Assembly: GCA_021083345.1 (NCBI GenBank)
Contig: JAJGRE010000007.1
Span: 124,001-188,000, forward strand
From: Calditrichales bacterium MX18-03
Lineage (GTDB): Bacteria > Bacillota > Clostridia > Lutisporales > Lutisporaceae
Direction: 5' to 3'
DNA: 64,000 bases
The notes under the pieces are model-generated. The model was given only the letters and a program-made list of their open reading frames with translations. It had not been told where the DNA came from and did no database searches. The position numbers and the translations under genes were made by a program. Positions within the stretch are counted from its first letter, which is position 1. The number at the start of each line of letters is the position of its first letter. Below, in pieces: positions 25,965 through 35,701 of this stretch.

Positions 25965-26596
25965 TATCCTGTCACCTCTTCAAGACGGCTGGAAAGTGCT
26001 GTGCCCACGGCTTCCCGGCTGTCTTCAATCAACGTTCTCAGCGTATAATCCACTTGCACGCTTCTTTCGCCGTCTTCTCCGTAGAATCCGCCGATGATGC
26101 CTGACGGGGCTTCCAGCAGCTCATACCCGACCGCTTGCCGCACCCCTTCGATGGTGCTCCGGATCATGTCGCCGTAGGTGCTTCTGTCCGCATCCGTCAG
26201 GTAGAAGCGGACCGTCTCGGCATGCTGCAGCTCCCGGCAGGCCTTCGCTATCTTTTCACAGAGATAGTCGGCATACCTGCCGCTTCCGGCAAAGGCCTCC
26301 GCCTCCTGCCGGATCAGCGCCACCATGGCCTCCAGCAGCGCCTGCTTCTTCTCCAGCAGCCGGTGGGTCTGCCTTGCATGCACCTTGGAAAGCAGCTGCC
26401 TGCTTTCCTTTTCCGCCTTTTTTTCCGCTTCGGTCAGGAGCCGATTGCCCTTGGCTTCCGCTTCCGCCCGCAGCCGGTCCTTTTCCAGCTCGATCCGCTC
26501 CAGAAGCTTTTCCTTCTCTTCTGCAGAATGGTTCTCTATATCACTAAAGATCATTTTCCTGAAAAGTTCGATCTTATCCTCTATGGATACCGCCAT
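25964..26596 (-). CDS. ntpE: V-type ATP synthase subunit E
   Basis: Peripheral stator stalk subunit. 210 residues: an N-terminal charged helix (about 1-110, rich in Glu, Lys and Arg) and a compact C-terminal domain ending in SRLEEVTG. Length fits the family. Sequence identity among E subunits is low; the assignment rests on layout and position between subunits F and A. Confidence 0.85.
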   Translation of the reverse strand: MAVSIEDKIELFRKMIFSDIENHSAEEKEKLLERIELEKDRLRAEAEAKGNRLLTEAEKKAEKESRQLLSKVHARQTHRLLEKKQALLEAMVALIRQEAEAFAGSGRYADYLCEKIAKACRELQHAETVRFYLTDADRSTYGDMIRSTIEGVRQAVGYELLEAPSGIIGGFYGEDGERSVQVDYTLRTLIEDSREAVGTALSSRLEEVTG

Positions 26597-26618
26597 TTGC
26601 CCACCACCTTCACACTAC

Positions 26619-26927
26619 CTATAGTTTCAAACCGATGGATTCCTTGATATAGCTGGTTATGTAATCGCTTCTCCGGCGCTCGCCGTGCCGGTCGGGAATA
26701 ATCGTCACAATGGGCTTGCTGTTATCCAGACGGAGCGCCTTGATTTCCTCAGGCACCCGCTGGGCCAGCAGCTCGGTCATCAGCAAAATGCCGATTTGGG
26801 CATTGCTGCAGGCTTTATCCAGCGCCTCCAGGATCTCCTCCCGTTCATGGACGATGACGCCGTCTATTCCGGCAAGCCGCAATCCGGTGAGGGTATCCAC
26901 GTTATCACTGATGACAAAGAATTTCAT
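26619..26927 (-). CDS. ntpG: V-type ATP synthase subunit F
   Basis: A 102-residue rotor subunit bound to the D shaft. It begins MKFFVISDNVDTLTGLRLAGIDG, the typical strand-loop-helix start, and contains IGILLMTELLAQRVPEEI and KPIVTIIPDRHG, hallmarks of the Rossmann-like F fold. Confidence 0.93.
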   Translation of the reverse strand: MKFFVISDNVDTLTGLRLAGIDGVIVHEREEILEALDKACSNAQIGILLMTELLAQRVPEEIKALRLDNSKPIVTIIPDRHGERRRSDYITSYIKESIGLKL

Positions 26928-26939
26928 ACGCCGCTCCTT

Positions 26940-27359
26940 TTAAAGCTGTCCCAAAATGATGATGGAAATAATGAGTCCATAAATGGCAATACCTTCTGCC
27001 AGACCGACGAATATCAGGGTTTTACCAAGGATGCGCGGATTCTCCGATACGGCACCCAGGGCAGATGAGCCTACGGCTCCGACGGCATAACCGGCTCCGA
27101 TGGTGGCCAGACCGGTAGAAAGGCCTGCGGCCAGAAAGCCCAAGCCGTTGCCGGAGCCGCCTTCGGCTGCTGCATGAACGATGTCGGGCACCAGTACAAC
27201 CAGGAAAAGGGCGATGAGCGCCAGATAGGACAGGATGCTTGCCCTGAGGATATTGCGGATTTTGCCGCTCTGCACCGCTGACTCTGTCCGGTACAAGATC
27301 ACGCCCAAGCCGATTGTGAAAAGAACAATGGCCACTGCTGTCGCTAATACGATATACAT
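26940..27359 (-). CDS. ntpK: V-type ATP synthase subunit K (membrane rotor ring)
   Basis: Membrane ring subunit of 139 residues with four helices. The C-terminal pair is Gly-rich (STGLATIGAGYAVGAVGSSALG) and carries the ion-binding carboxylate Glu122 (GLAEGIAIYGL). The N-terminal pair has no acidic residue within its helices, so there is one ion site per subunit. No Gln stands beside the usual site, which leans towards proton rather than sodium coupling, but this cannot be settled by eye. Confidence 0.93.
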   Translation of the reverse strand: MYIVLATAVAIVLFTIGLGVILYRTESAVQSGKIRNILRASILSYLALIALFLVVLVPDIVHAAAEGGSGNGLGFLAAGLSTGLATIGAGYAVGAVGSSALGAVSENPRILGKTLIFVGLAEGIAIYGLIISIIILGQL

Positions 27360-27411
27360 TTATAAAGCCTCCTCAAAATATAATGCGCTGTAAGCGCGCC
27401 TTATTTTCACG

Positions 27412-29385
27412 CTATTGCACTTCGTTAAACAAACTTGCCGGTCTGTATTCCACCCCGTATCCGGTGTAGTATTTGCTGAAAAGCTCATAGTATTCCAGCC
27501 TGAGACTCTGGATAAAGACGATCAGCCCCTCCAGACCGATGATGATGATATTGCCGATGATCAGGACGATGATGCCGCCAACCTTTGAGTTGATCATCTC
27601 CGCCATGGTGGCGAAAGCGATATAAAGGCCTACGTGGTTCAGGGCAAAGGCACCCACCCTGATAAAGGATATCACGTTAGATAGCACGGACAGAAGCGTT
27701 TCGATGATTCCGAACCCTGCCTCGATGTAGTAGTCCGCCGGTGCCTCGTCATGCAGCTTGTGATGGCCCGCCAGCTTGTTCGCCAGGGGCTGCTTGAATA
27801 CCATCAGAAGCAGCAGCACCGCCAGCATGCCCATGGCCGCCCCATCTGGAAAAAGATTCAGGCCTGCAGCGATGTCGCCCGCCGTCAGGACCAAAGTCCA
27901 GAAGAACAGGAAGCCTACCAGCCCTTCCTTGCCGAACACACCTTCCTCCAGGTTCCGCGTCCTTAAGTGATTGGCCAGGCTATACAGATAACCGACGGTT
28001 ATCATAACGACCCCCAGTACAACGGCTCCCAGCAGCATGGTATTGATATTGTGCATGGGCCTTATGAGCAATGCGGGAATCAGCTCTTCGGTTCCGAAAA
28101 TACTGCCGTACAGGACACCGAAAAGCATGGAACTGACACCCAGCCTCGACAGGACGCCGCCGAAGCTCTTGTTTCCCTTTTTCTGCCCCAGATAAAGTCC
28201 CGCCAGAAGGATCACCAGCCCCTGGCCGATATCCCCGAACATGGCGCCGAATAGCAGCATATACGTCAGTGCGAAAAAAGCCGTCGGATCCTGCTCGTTG
28301 TAATTCGGTATGCCATATAGGTTGACCAGGGATTCGAAGGGCTTAAAAAGCCAATTGTTCTTGATCCGTGTGGGAGGGGCATGCCCTGCCCTCCGGCTGT
28401 CCACATCCTCTACGATCAGGACCAGCTCTTCGCCGAAGGTCTCCTTCAGTCCTGCCTGCAGCCGGCCAAGGCTGCTTTCCGGCACAAAACCGAAAACAAA
28501 AAACAGGTTGTGCCCGATGGCCGCTTCCACTTTGATGCTCTCTACCCGTTTTTCCAGCTCGATCATGCTGAATGCCCGCTTGATGGTTTCACCATATTCT
28601 TCTTTCATGGTCGAGGCGGAATTCTTCAGCGCCTCAATCTCAGCCTTCTCAGCTTCTATCTGCCTGGCCAGCTCTTTGATCACCTGCCCTGCCGTTCCGG
28701 AGCATCCGGTGGGCAGCTCCAGCTCAGTATAGTTCAGCGATGCAAAAATCCTTTCCGCATCCTCCAGGAGCGCCTTGGGTGTCAGTGTCAGAAGCACCAC
28801 CTGCTGGTTCAGCACAGCGTATTCCAATACCACAGCAGGAATATTCTCAAGGTTGGATTCCAGTTTCTTGAAGCTGTCGATGGAAAGCATCAAAAGCCTT
28901 GACTTCAGGTACTCCAGCTGATTCAGGCTGCTGATCTCCACGCTGCTGTTGCTGAAATAGCTTAGGTTCTCCATCTGCTTCTGCATCTTCTGAATGCCTG
29001 CCTGCTTTACCCGGATCCGGTCGAAGGTTTCCTTTACCGTACCGTACCTTTCCCGAATCTCCTTCAGGGTATCGTCGTAAGGATAGGCGATATCCAGGTA
29101 TTCCTTCCGGATCTCCGGCTTCATATCAAATAGCGTGTGAAAGGAGGCGACAACGGCTTCGTCCTTGGAAAAATCCCGCCTGCCGTTGTAAGCCCTCAGG
29201 ATGGAAAGCTCCTGCAGCGCCTGCATATGCTCTTCCGAGGCACTGAGGCTGAAATAGTTGGAATTCAGCTCGGAAAGGGCATTCAGGATATGGGTGTTGC
29301 CGTCCAGCACCACAAAGCGCGATACCCGGTCCAGGTCGCGCAGCTTTCCGATCATGCTGATGATCTTCATTTTTTCTACAGCCAT
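27412..29385 (-). CDS. ntpI: V-type ATP synthase subunit I (a subunit)
   Basis: The membrane stator subunit forming the ion half-channels with the ring. 657 residues: an N-terminal cytosolic arm with coiled coils (about 1-340) and a C-terminal domain of seven or eight helices starting around FFALTYMLLFGAMFGDIGQG, with the conserved Arg near SFIRVGAFALNHVG (about residue 575). Normal length. Its start overlaps the end of the subunit C gene. Confidence 0.95.
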   Translation of the reverse strand: MAVEKMKIISMIGKLRDLDRVSRFVVLDGNTHILNALSELNSNYFSLSASEEHMQALQELSILRAYNGRRDFSKDEAVVASFHTLFDMKPEIRKEYLDIAYPYDDTLKEIRERYGTVKETFDRIRVKQAGIQKMQKQMENLSYFSNSSVEISSLNQLEYLKSRLLMLSIDSFKKLESNLENIPAVVLEYAVLNQQVVLLTLTPKALLEDAERIFASLNYTELELPTGCSGTAGQVIKELARQIEAEKAEIEALKNSASTMKEEYGETIKRAFSMIELEKRVESIKVEAAIGHNLFFVFGFVPESSLGRLQAGLKETFGEELVLIVEDVDSRRAGHAPPTRIKNNWLFKPFESLVNLYGIPNYNEQDPTAFFALTYMLLFGAMFGDIGQGLVILLAGLYLGQKKGNKSFGGVLSRLGVSSMLFGVLYGSIFGTEELIPALLIRPMHNINTMLLGAVVLGVVMITVGYLYSLANHLRTRNLEEGVFGKEGLVGFLFFWTLVLTAGDIAAGLNLFPDGAAMGMLAVLLLLMVFKQPLANKLAGHHKLHDEAPADYYIEAGFGIIETLLSVLSNVISFIRVGAFALNHVGLYIAFATMAEMINSKVGGIIVLIIGNIIIIGLEGLIVFIQSLRLEYYELFSKYYTGYGVEYRPASLFNEVQ

Positions 29386-30443
29386 TACTTCTCATCCCCC
29401 CTTAGCTTGAGTATGATATATTGATGAGCCTGATCCAAAGGCACACCATAACGGATGGATTCTATCACCGCAATGAGGTCCCTGACTTCAAACTCCAGAA
29501 ACAATACATAGGAAAAGGTGGTAATGATGGAGAGCTGGTGGCTCCGGTCCATGGCCAAAAGCTCGAAGTAGACGTGGCGCTCCATCCGGCGCTCCATGTA
29601 AATATCCGTGGTCTCATCATCCTTGAATAAAAAACTGTAGCGTGTCTCACGGGTCAGCCTGAAAAAATTGTCCAGGCTGCCGGCATAGCAGAGGCCCTTG
29701 ACGAAATCGCGCGTCAGCCGGTAACCGATATCGATGGTATAATTCAGAAGCTCTTCCGGCGAGAGCTTGTAGAACTTGATACCCCTGTATATCCATTGGA
29801 GGTTCAGAAGGTCCGCCATCATCCCCTGGGCTTGCTCCAGGATCCGGATATCCCGCTTGTCGAGCCTGCTCCACTCCCGCTGCAGGATACTGTAATAGGC
29901 CATGTCCAGCACCATCTCAAAGCGGAAGAGATTCTCTTGGATATCACCGTTGACCAGCGGTATCAGATGCTTGTAGAATTCAGAGCCTTCCAGGGCATGG
30001 ATGATATCCCGGGTCAGCTTTGCCTCAAAGATCTTGGACCTTTCTATGCCGCTGTATTTGCCTATGAAGGCACTATTCCTGAAATCTCCGGCACTCCTGC
30101 CGTTGTAGACTGCTCTGGCGATCTGCTTCAGCTCTTCTATTTCATACTTGGCATACAGCGTCGCTACAAACCGCCGGTAGTTTCCGTTGAAATAATGGAT
30201 GATCTTGTCAATGTTCCTGATCATGTTCTGCTTGATGAGGTTTTCCAGCTGTCCCCGGTGGATGCCTTCGATATGGGCATGCTCCAGGATCCTGTTGTAG
30301 GCTGTTTTCTCCTTAAGATACCGTGCCGCCTCCATCACTGACCGCTTCTGCAGGAGCTCAATATAGTCCGCTTCCTTCAGAAACGCGCTTCCCATGGTCT
30401 TGATTTTTGAATTGACTGCAGCAAACCGCGTCACATGATCCAT
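29385..30443 (-). CDS. ntpC: V-type ATP synthase subunit C
   Basis: The socket that links the D/F shaft to the membrane ring. 352 residues, entirely helical, with the usual FAAVNSKIKTMGSAFLKEADY start and the repeated helix-turn patterns around FYKHLIPLVNGDI. It overlaps the start of subunit I by one base. Confidence 0.92.
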   Translation of the reverse strand: MDHVTRFAAVNSKIKTMGSAFLKEADYIELLQKRSVMEAARYLKEKTAYNRILEHAHIEGIHRGQLENLIKQNMIRNIDKIIHYFNGNYRRFVATLYAKYEIEELKQIARAVYNGRSAGDFRNSAFIGKYSGIERSKIFEAKLTRDIIHALEGSEFYKHLIPLVNGDIQENLFRFEMVLDMAYYSILQREWSRLDKRDIRILEQAQGMMADLLNLQWIYRGIKFYKLSPEELLNYTIDIGYRLTRDFVKGLCYAGSLDNFFRLTRETRYSFLFKDDETTDIYMERRMERHVYFELLAMDRSHQLSIITTFSYVLFLEFEVRDLIAVIESIRYGVPLDQAHQYIILKLRGDEK

Positions 30444-30447
30444 ATGT

Positions 30448-30762
30448 TTACCTCTCTCGATTCAGCAGCTGATTCCAGATAGCCCTGGCAGCTTCCGGCT
30501 TGAACACTTCAAAAGCAGCCTCCAGCTTCTTCAGCCTTTCCGTCATCTGATCCTCCAGCTTTCTCGCCTGTGCTGCCGCCTCGGCAAGCTTTTCATCATG
30601 TCTTTTCCTGGCCTGTGCCGCTGCCGCGGCTACGTATGCATCCAGCTTTTCCAGCTCGTTGTTGTACTGGGCCTCCATCTCTGCAATCTCCGCTTCCCGC
30701 CTGCTCTGCAGCTCAACTGCCGTGGCGTCCAGCTCCAGAAGCCTCCGCACATAGAGATCCAT
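30448..30762 (-). CDS. ntpF: V-type ATP synthase subunit G-like stator protein
   Basis: A 104-residue Ala/Glu/Arg-rich single helix, typical of the G/H stalk partner of subunit E. The ATG at 30762 has GGAGAAG seven bases upstream; a TTG four codons earlier would overlap that site. First gene of the operon, four bases before subunit C. The assignment rests on composition and position since such coiled coils carry no signature. Confidence 0.82.
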   Translation of the reverse strand: MDLYVRRLLELDATAVELQSRREAEIAEMEAQYNNELEKLDAYVAAAAAQARKRHDEKLAEAAAQARKLEDQMTERLKKLEAAFEVFKPEAARAIWNQLLNRER

Positions 30763-30815
30763 GTTCTTCTCCAAATTATCACCTTCAAAATCAGTTTGTC
30801 TAAAAGCGGTTCACT

Positions 30816-31021
30816 AGTACTCTGTAACACTTAAAACTTGCATTACTCGGCGAGGAAAATTTTCGTATGACACCCGCAAACCAAGGCGGAGGATTGAGTA
30901 ATACTGGCGGTATTACGAATGATCACAAAAAATACCAACTTTGTTGGAATTTTTTGTGCCAACGCAGTCAGACGGAAATTTAACCGGCGATAATGTAAGG
31001 AATTAGGTGTTACAGAGTACT
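30816..31021. mobile_element. MITE-like element, copy 1 (206 bp)
   Basis: Begins and ends AGTACTCTGTAACAC with its inverted copy, the similarity running about 55 bp inwards from each end with mismatches. An internal hairpin TAATACTGGCGGTATTA is present, and relative to copy 2 there are insertions including a 35-bp perfect-type hairpin (CACAAAAAAT...ATTTTTTGTG). It is flanked by CACT on both sides (30812-30815, 31022-31025), a possible target duplication. It has no coding capacity. It lies 53 bases upstream of the first V-ATPase gene. Confidence 0.85.
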
Positions 31022-31317
31022 CACTTTTCAGGCATTATAGAAAAAATTATGGTACGGTTTCTAATAAAAGTCAATTGCTAAATATTCCGATTAATCTGCC
31101 GTATGGCTGTTATCATCCATTAGCGATTAAAGGTGCTTCTTAATCTTAGTTTATGGAAGACTTGCAAAAAAAACCGCTGAAAATTTTGATTCATTGTTCC
31201 GATATATTAAAAGAGAAATGAAATCGCTGCAGCAGCCTGCTATGGCGGTGATTGACCCCTGCATGGCCCGGTCAGCGGCTGTGCGTTATACATCATTAAT
31301 ATATGGGGGCTTTTTAT
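31022..31317. other. Intergenic region before fapA-like gene, no gene seen
   Basis: About 300 AT-rich bases between the MITE-like element and the DUF342 gene. No coding frame, RNA gene or clear promoter was recognised; the -10-like tracts are too many to choose among. Confidence 0.6.
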
Positions 31318-32892
31318 ATGGAAATATACAGAAATGATTTTTTTTCACTGAGCAGCGAAGACGAAAAAGTGTACATTCAAGTATACAGCTCCGACTATGA
31401 CATAAAAACCTTCAACCAGATCATCCTGGACATGCCCTGCATCCAGCTTCAGAGCTTTGCCATCCTGAAGAAAGCTCTGGAGGAGGCCAATGACGCCAAG
31501 TGCCTCATCGGCACCTACAAGCCCCGGGTTGAGGTGCTCCTGAGCGGTGATGAAATGGAAGCTAGGATCAAACTCAATATTACGGCAAAAGAATTTGTAG
31601 AGAACAAGATCGGCATACCCTCCGAAATCATTGAAGCCCTCAATGCGGCAGGTGTTACGGAAGGCTTGGACGATCTCTTCCTGAAGCCCATCTCCGTGCA
31701 GAAGGAAATCCTCGTTGCTAAAGGGATCCCCCCGGAGGACGGTAAGGACGCCGTCATTACTTATTATGAGATTACTGATAAGAAACCCGTTGTCAAGGAG
31801 GACGGCAGCGTCAACCACTATGAGCTGAACCTGATTGACAATGTCAATAAAGGTGATTGGCTGGGGGAAAAGATACCAACCCAGGAGGGCACCCCCGGCA
31901 GAACTGTGACAGGAAAGACCTTGCCGCCGAAGCGTGGCGTGGATTTCAAGCTGAAGTACGACACAAGGACCGTGGGGGAGTATGTGGAAAACGGGCATAT
32001 TGTGCTCCGTGCACTGATAGACGGCGCTGTAAAGCTGGACGGCGACAAAATCAAGGTGGATAATCACCTGATCGTTCCGGGGGATGTAGGCTTCCAGACA
32101 GGAAACCTGGTTTTTGACGGCTATATTACCATCAGGGGGACTGTTAAGGACGGTTTCTCCGTTATCGCCAAGAACGACATCTCCATCATGGGTGATATGG
32201 GTATCGGTGCTGTTGAAAAGATCATTTCAAAGGAAGGCAGCATCTATATAAAAGGCGGCATTTACGGCAAGGGAACAGCCGTCATTGAAGCCAAAAGAAA
32301 CATTTACATGAAATACTGCAATGAGGCCAATGTGACGGCTGGCGAAGAGATAAATGTGGGGTTCTATGCCTTGGACAGCAAGCTGAAGGCCAAGAAGGTC
32401 AGCCTGGATCCCGTTTACGGCAAGATCATCGGCGGCACCGTTATGGCAGAAACCCAGATTATAGCAGGCATTATTGGAAACAAGTCCGAAAAGAAGACCT
32501 ATGTCAGCGTACAGGGCTTTGACCGCAGTGCCATCAAAACTGAGTTCGAGCTTCTGCTGACAAAGTATAAGGACCTGCTGCAGGAGGCAGCCAAGCTGAA
32601 ACAGCATCTGGAGACCTTTGAGCGCAGCATCTCAGGCTCGGAATACTATGACAACAGGGAATACAACGAATGCCTCAACAAGTATGAGGATATCATAGAC
32701 GGGATCAAGCTGCTGGACGACTGCCGGAAGGTGCTGCAGCAGGTCCTGGAAACCAAGGGGGAGGGCGAGATCGGCATATCCAAGGCCGCTTACCCCGAAA
32801 CCTTTATCGAAATCAAGACCTTTCAGAAGCGGATCAATTCTGTGGTAAGCGGCAGCTTTTATGCACAGGACAAAGAGCTGAAGCACAATTAG
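31318..32892 (+). CDS. FapA/DUF342 family protein
   Basis: A 524-residue protein of the DUF342/FapA family. A divergent N-terminal region (about 1-165) precedes the beta-helix domain (about 170-400, LGEKIPTQEGTPGRTVTGK, then repeated VDGDVGF/IIAKNDISIMGDMG turns). A C-terminal coiled coil follows (about 405-500). The family is linked to membrane or polar localisation of signalling and cell-surface proteins, but its exact job is unsettled. The ATG at 31318 has GGGGG eight bases upstream. It is a single gene, ending at a long hairpin shared with tyrS. Confidence 0.9.
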   Translation: MEIYRNDFFSLSSEDEKVYIQVYSSDYDIKTFNQIILDMPCIQLQSFAILKKALEEANDAKCLIGTYKPRVEVLLSGDEMEARIKLNITAKEFVENKIGIPSEIIEALNAAGVTEGLDDLFLKPISVQKEILVAKGIPPEDGKDAVITYYEITDKKPVVKEDGSVNHYELNLIDNVNKGDWLGEKIPTQEGTPGRTVTGKTLPPKRGVDFKLKYDTRTVGEYVENGHIVLRALIDGAVKLDGDKIKVDNHLIVPGDVGFQTGNLVFDGYITIRGTVKDGFSVIAKNDISIMGDMGIGAVEKIISKEGSIYIKGGIYGKGTAVIEAKRNIYMKYCNEANVTAGEEINVGFYALDSKLKAKKVSLDPVYGKIIGGTVMAETQIIAGIIGNKSEKKTYVSVQGFDRSAIKTEFELLLTKYKDLLQEAAKLKQHLETFERSISGSEYYDNREYNECLNKYEDIIDGIKLLDDCRKVLQQVLETKGEGEIGISKAAYPETFIEIKTFQKRINSVVSGSFYAQDKELKHN

Positions 32893-32902
32893 ATTTAAAG
32901 GG

Positions 32903-32971
32903 AATTCAAAAAGGGGACGGTACTTGAATTGAATGAAGCATTCAATTCAAGTACCGTCCCCTTTTTGAATT
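32903..32971. repeat. GGGGACGG-type hairpin, copy A
   Basis: A perfect inverted repeat with 33-bp arms and a three-base loop, holding AAAAAGGGGACGGTAC at the base. It fills the gap between the convergent fapA-like and tyrS stops and would end transcription in both directions. The sequence type is like the dispersed palindromes associated with REP-type (RAYT) transposases, though no such gene is present here. Confidence 0.9.
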
Positions 32972-32976
32972 TATCG

Positions 32977-34224
32977 TTATTCTGCCGCTTTGACCCGGTG
33001 GTAAGTTTTCTTGCCCTTTTTGAGCATCAGCTTGCCGTCCTGCAGGTCTGCCATAGTGATGAACAGCTCGATGCTCTCGACTTTCTTGTCCCCTGCCAGA
33101 ATACCGCCCTGGGTAATGAGCCTTCTGCCTTCTCCCTTAGACGGCGCCAAGCCGGTCAGTACCAACAGGTCCACGATATTGAGCCCTTTTTCCAGCTGCT
33201 CCCGATCCAGGGTGGTGGTGGGTATCGACTCCGAGTCTCCGCCGCCTCCGAACAAGGCTTCGGCAGCCTGCTGCGCCTTCAGTGCTTCTTCTTCCCCGTG
33301 CACGATCCTGGTAATCTCAAAAGCCAATGCTTTCTTGGCTTCATTGATCCTTTCCCCCGGCAGGCTTCCCAGCCGCCGGACTTCTTCCATGGGCAGGAAG
33401 GTCAGGAGTCCCAGGCATTTTTCCACACCTGCATCCTCGGTGTTCCGCCAGTACTGGTAAAAGTCATAGGGGCTGGTTTTTGCAGGATCCAGCCAAACAG
33501 CGCCGGCTTCCGTCTTGCCCATTTTCTTCCCGTCACTGGTAGTCAGCAGCGTAAAGGTAACACCGTATGCAGGTACCCCTTCCGCTCTCCGGATCAGATC
33601 GGCACCCGCCAGAATATTGGACCACTGGTCGTCGCCGCCCATCTGCATCTTGCAGCCGTACCGCCTGTATAGCTCCAGGAAGTCATAGCCCTGCATCAGC
33701 ATGTAGTTGAATTCCAGGAAGGTCAGTCCGCGCTCCAGCCGGTTCTTGTAGCATTCAGCCGTCAGCATCCGGTTGACTGAGAAGTGAACGCCGATCTCCC
33801 TCAGGAAGTCGACGTAGTTCAGCTCCAGCAGCCACTTGGCGTTATTATCCATGACAGCCTTTCCGTCGCTGAAATCGATCAACCTTTCAAACTGCTTCTT
33901 GAAACGCTCGCCATTGCTTTGGATATCCTCGCGGGTCAGCATCTTCCGCATATCGCTCTTGCCGCTGGGGTCCCCCACCATGGTGGTGCCCCCACCGATA
34001 AGCGCAATGGGCCGGTGTCCCGCACGCTGCATATGAGCCATGGCCATGATGGTGAGAAAGTGGCCGGCCGTCAGGCTGTCGGCCGTCGGATCGAAGCCGA
34101 TGTAAAAGGTAACCTTTTCCTTGCCCAGGAGCTCCCGGATTTCCTCTTCATGGGTGACCTGCGCGATAAACCCTCTCTCCTTCAAGGTATCAAAGACATT
34201 TGTTGTTCCGTTTGTTCCACTCAT
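32977..34224 (-). CDS. tyrS: Tyrosyl-tRNA synthetase
   Basis: Charges tRNA-Tyr with tyrosine in the cytosol. 415 residues. The class I motif corresponding to HIGH is SLTAGHF (about 51-57) after GFDPTAD, and KMSKS reads KMGKT (about 234-238). Tyrosine-binding segments are [12 protein letters not shown] and [12 protein letters not shown]-terminal S4-like RNA-binding domain begins around [22 protein letters not shown]. Controlled by the upstream T-box leader. Confidence 0.98.
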   Translation of the reverse strand: MSGTNGTTNVFDTLKERGFIAQVTHEEEIRELLGKEKVTFYIGFDPTADSLTAGHFLTIMAMAHMQRAGHRPIALIGGGTTMVGDPSGKSDMRKMLTREDIQSNGERFKKQFERLIDFSDGKAVMDNNAKWLLELNYVDFLREIGVHFSVNRMLTAECYKNRLERGLTFLEFNYMLMQGYDFLELYRRYGCKMQMGGDDQWSNILAGADLIRRAEGVPAYGVTFTLLTTSDGKKMGKTEAGAVWLDPAKTSPYDFYQYWRNTEDAGVEKCLGLLTFLPMEEVRRLGSLPGERINEAKKALAFEITRIVHGEEEALKAQQAAEALFGGGGDSESIPTTTLDREQLEKGLNIVDLLVLTGLAPSKGEGRRLITQGGILAGDKKVESIELFITMADLQDGKLMLKKGKKTYHRVKAAE

Positions 34225-34296
34225 TATTAAAACCTCCGTTCTTATTTATCCTACACTTACTACTGTACAAGGAAAGTGATAACCTTCCTTATCAAT

Positions 34297-34653
34297 AAAA
34301 AAAGCCCTTCGTCCTTAATCTAAGGGACGAATGGCTCGCGGTACCACCCTTGTTGGCCGGCTGTCAATCATCAGCCGAACCCTCTCACAGAGTACTTTCA
34401 TACTCCCTTCCTCTCTAACGCGGGAAGCCTGCGGCAAAGCCTATCGGCACGGAAGCTTCCGCACGTTCGGCCCGCGGCTCGGAGGTGTATTTCGTAAGCA
34501 GCCCTTACCGGTTCGCACCTTCCCGGATTTCTGATGAAATCCGTCATCAAAATCAGAAACAAGCATTGTTGATGATTTTAATGAACCGGCTCTCTGAAAA
34601 GCGTCTGCAGATTACTTCTCCCCGTCATCGCCTTTACTCTATAATGTATCTTT
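34297..34653 (-). promoter_or_regulatory. T-box leader of tyrS
   Basis: The T-box AGGGTGGTACCGCG (minus strand, 34350-34337) is followed by a terminator of AGCCATTCGTCCCTTA pairing with TAAGGACGAAGGGCT and a run of T. Upstream, about 290 bases of structured leader could form stem I and the antiterminator. A tyrosine specifier TAC may lie at 34489-34487 in the AAATACACC context. Uncharged tRNA-Tyr would stabilise the antiterminator. Leader ends are approximate. Confidence 0.92.
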
Positions 34654-34659
34654 TTATAC

Positions 34660-34688
34660 ATTATATATTCCTGATACCTGAATGTCAA
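34660..34688 (-). promoter_or_regulatory. Sigma-A promoter of the tyrS T-box
   Basis: TTGACA (34688-34683), 17 bases, TATAAT (34665-34660): both hexamers are perfect. Start of RNA is expected near 34653. Confidence 0.9.
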
Positions 34689-34822
34689 TTATTTACGGCA
34701 GAAATTCCCTTTGCTGCCGCCCTTTGCTTGCTTCCCCCGCTTGCTTCATGCTAAAATGATGGGAGGCAGCCCGGTGCATACAGGCTGCAAACAAGGAAAT
34801 ACTTATGCTTGGAGAGATATAT

Positions 34823-35701
34823 ATGAAGAAATCCCTGCGCGCCGACCTGTCGCTGCTCCTGGTCACCATATTCTGGGGAGCCGGCTTTCCAGCCACAAAA
34901 ATTGCATTGCAGACCATGACCCCTATGTACCACATCGGGATGCGCTTTTTTATTGCCGGTTTGCTGCTCACACTGATTTTTCACCAGAAGATGAGGGGCC
35001 TCGACAAGAAGATCCTCAAGCCTGCACTGGTGCTTTCCCTTCTGCTTTTTGCCACCTACGCCCTGCAAACAGTGGGCATCCTGTATACCACCGCTTCCAA
35101 GTCCAGCTTTTATTCCGGGCTGGCTGTTCTGATCGTTCCGCTATTCTCTATTTTTTATCTGAAGAAAACGCTGGACACTAAGACTATCCTCAGCGTCATT
35201 GTCGCTACCTCCGGACTATTTTTGCTCTCCTATACAAACAGCGGTTTTTCCTTCAATATCGGCGATTTCCTGACGGTATTATGCTCTGTCTGCTATGCAT
35301 GGCAGCTGCTTTTCACAGGCACCTACGTCAGGGAGCACGATCCTACGCTTCTGGCGGTGGTGCAGCTGTTTTTTGTCTCCATCATGGGCTTCTGCAGCGC
35401 CCTGCTTTTTGAGCCCCTGCCCGCCAATATTTCCCCCGTCAGCTTCGGCTCGCTGCTTTTCTCTGCCGTCCTCTGCACCGCCTTTGCCTTCTGGGTGCAG
35501 ACTACTGCGCAGCAGTACGCACCGGCTTCGCATATCGCCTTGATTTTTACCATGGAACCTGTATTCGGCGCCGCTACCTCTTATCTTTTCCTTCATGAGG
35601 TTCTCGGCATCCGGGGAATCATCGGCGGCATGCTGATTATAGCAGCCATGCTGATCAGCGAGCTGGACTTCTTCGTCAAGAAGGAACCTACAGCTTCTTA
35701 G
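34823..35701 (+). CDS. EamA/DMT family transporter
   Basis: A 292-residue, ten-helix transporter made of two EamA repeats (about 5-135 and 148-282). Typical segments are TIFWGAGFPATKIAL in the first repeat and CTAFAFWVQTTAQQY and FTMEPVFGAATSYLF in the second. Members export amino acids or metabolites; the substrate cannot be read. The ATG at 34823 follows GGAGAG. It converges with and overlaps the UPF0316 gene by 14 bases. Confidence 0.9.
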   Translation: MKKSLRADLSLLLVTIFWGAGFPATKIALQTMTPMYHIGMRFFIAGLLLTLIFHQKMRGLDKKILKPALVLSLLLFATYALQTVGILYTTASKSSFYSGLAVLIVPLFSIFYLKKTLDTKTILSVIVATSGLFLLSYTNSGFSFNIGDFLTVLCSVCYAWQLLFTGTYVREHDPTLLAVVQLFFVSIMGFCSALLFEPLPANISPVSFGSLLFSAVLCTAFAFWVQTTAQQYAPASHIALIFTMEPVFGAATSYLFLHEVLGIRGIIGGMLIIAAMLISELDFFVKKEPTAS

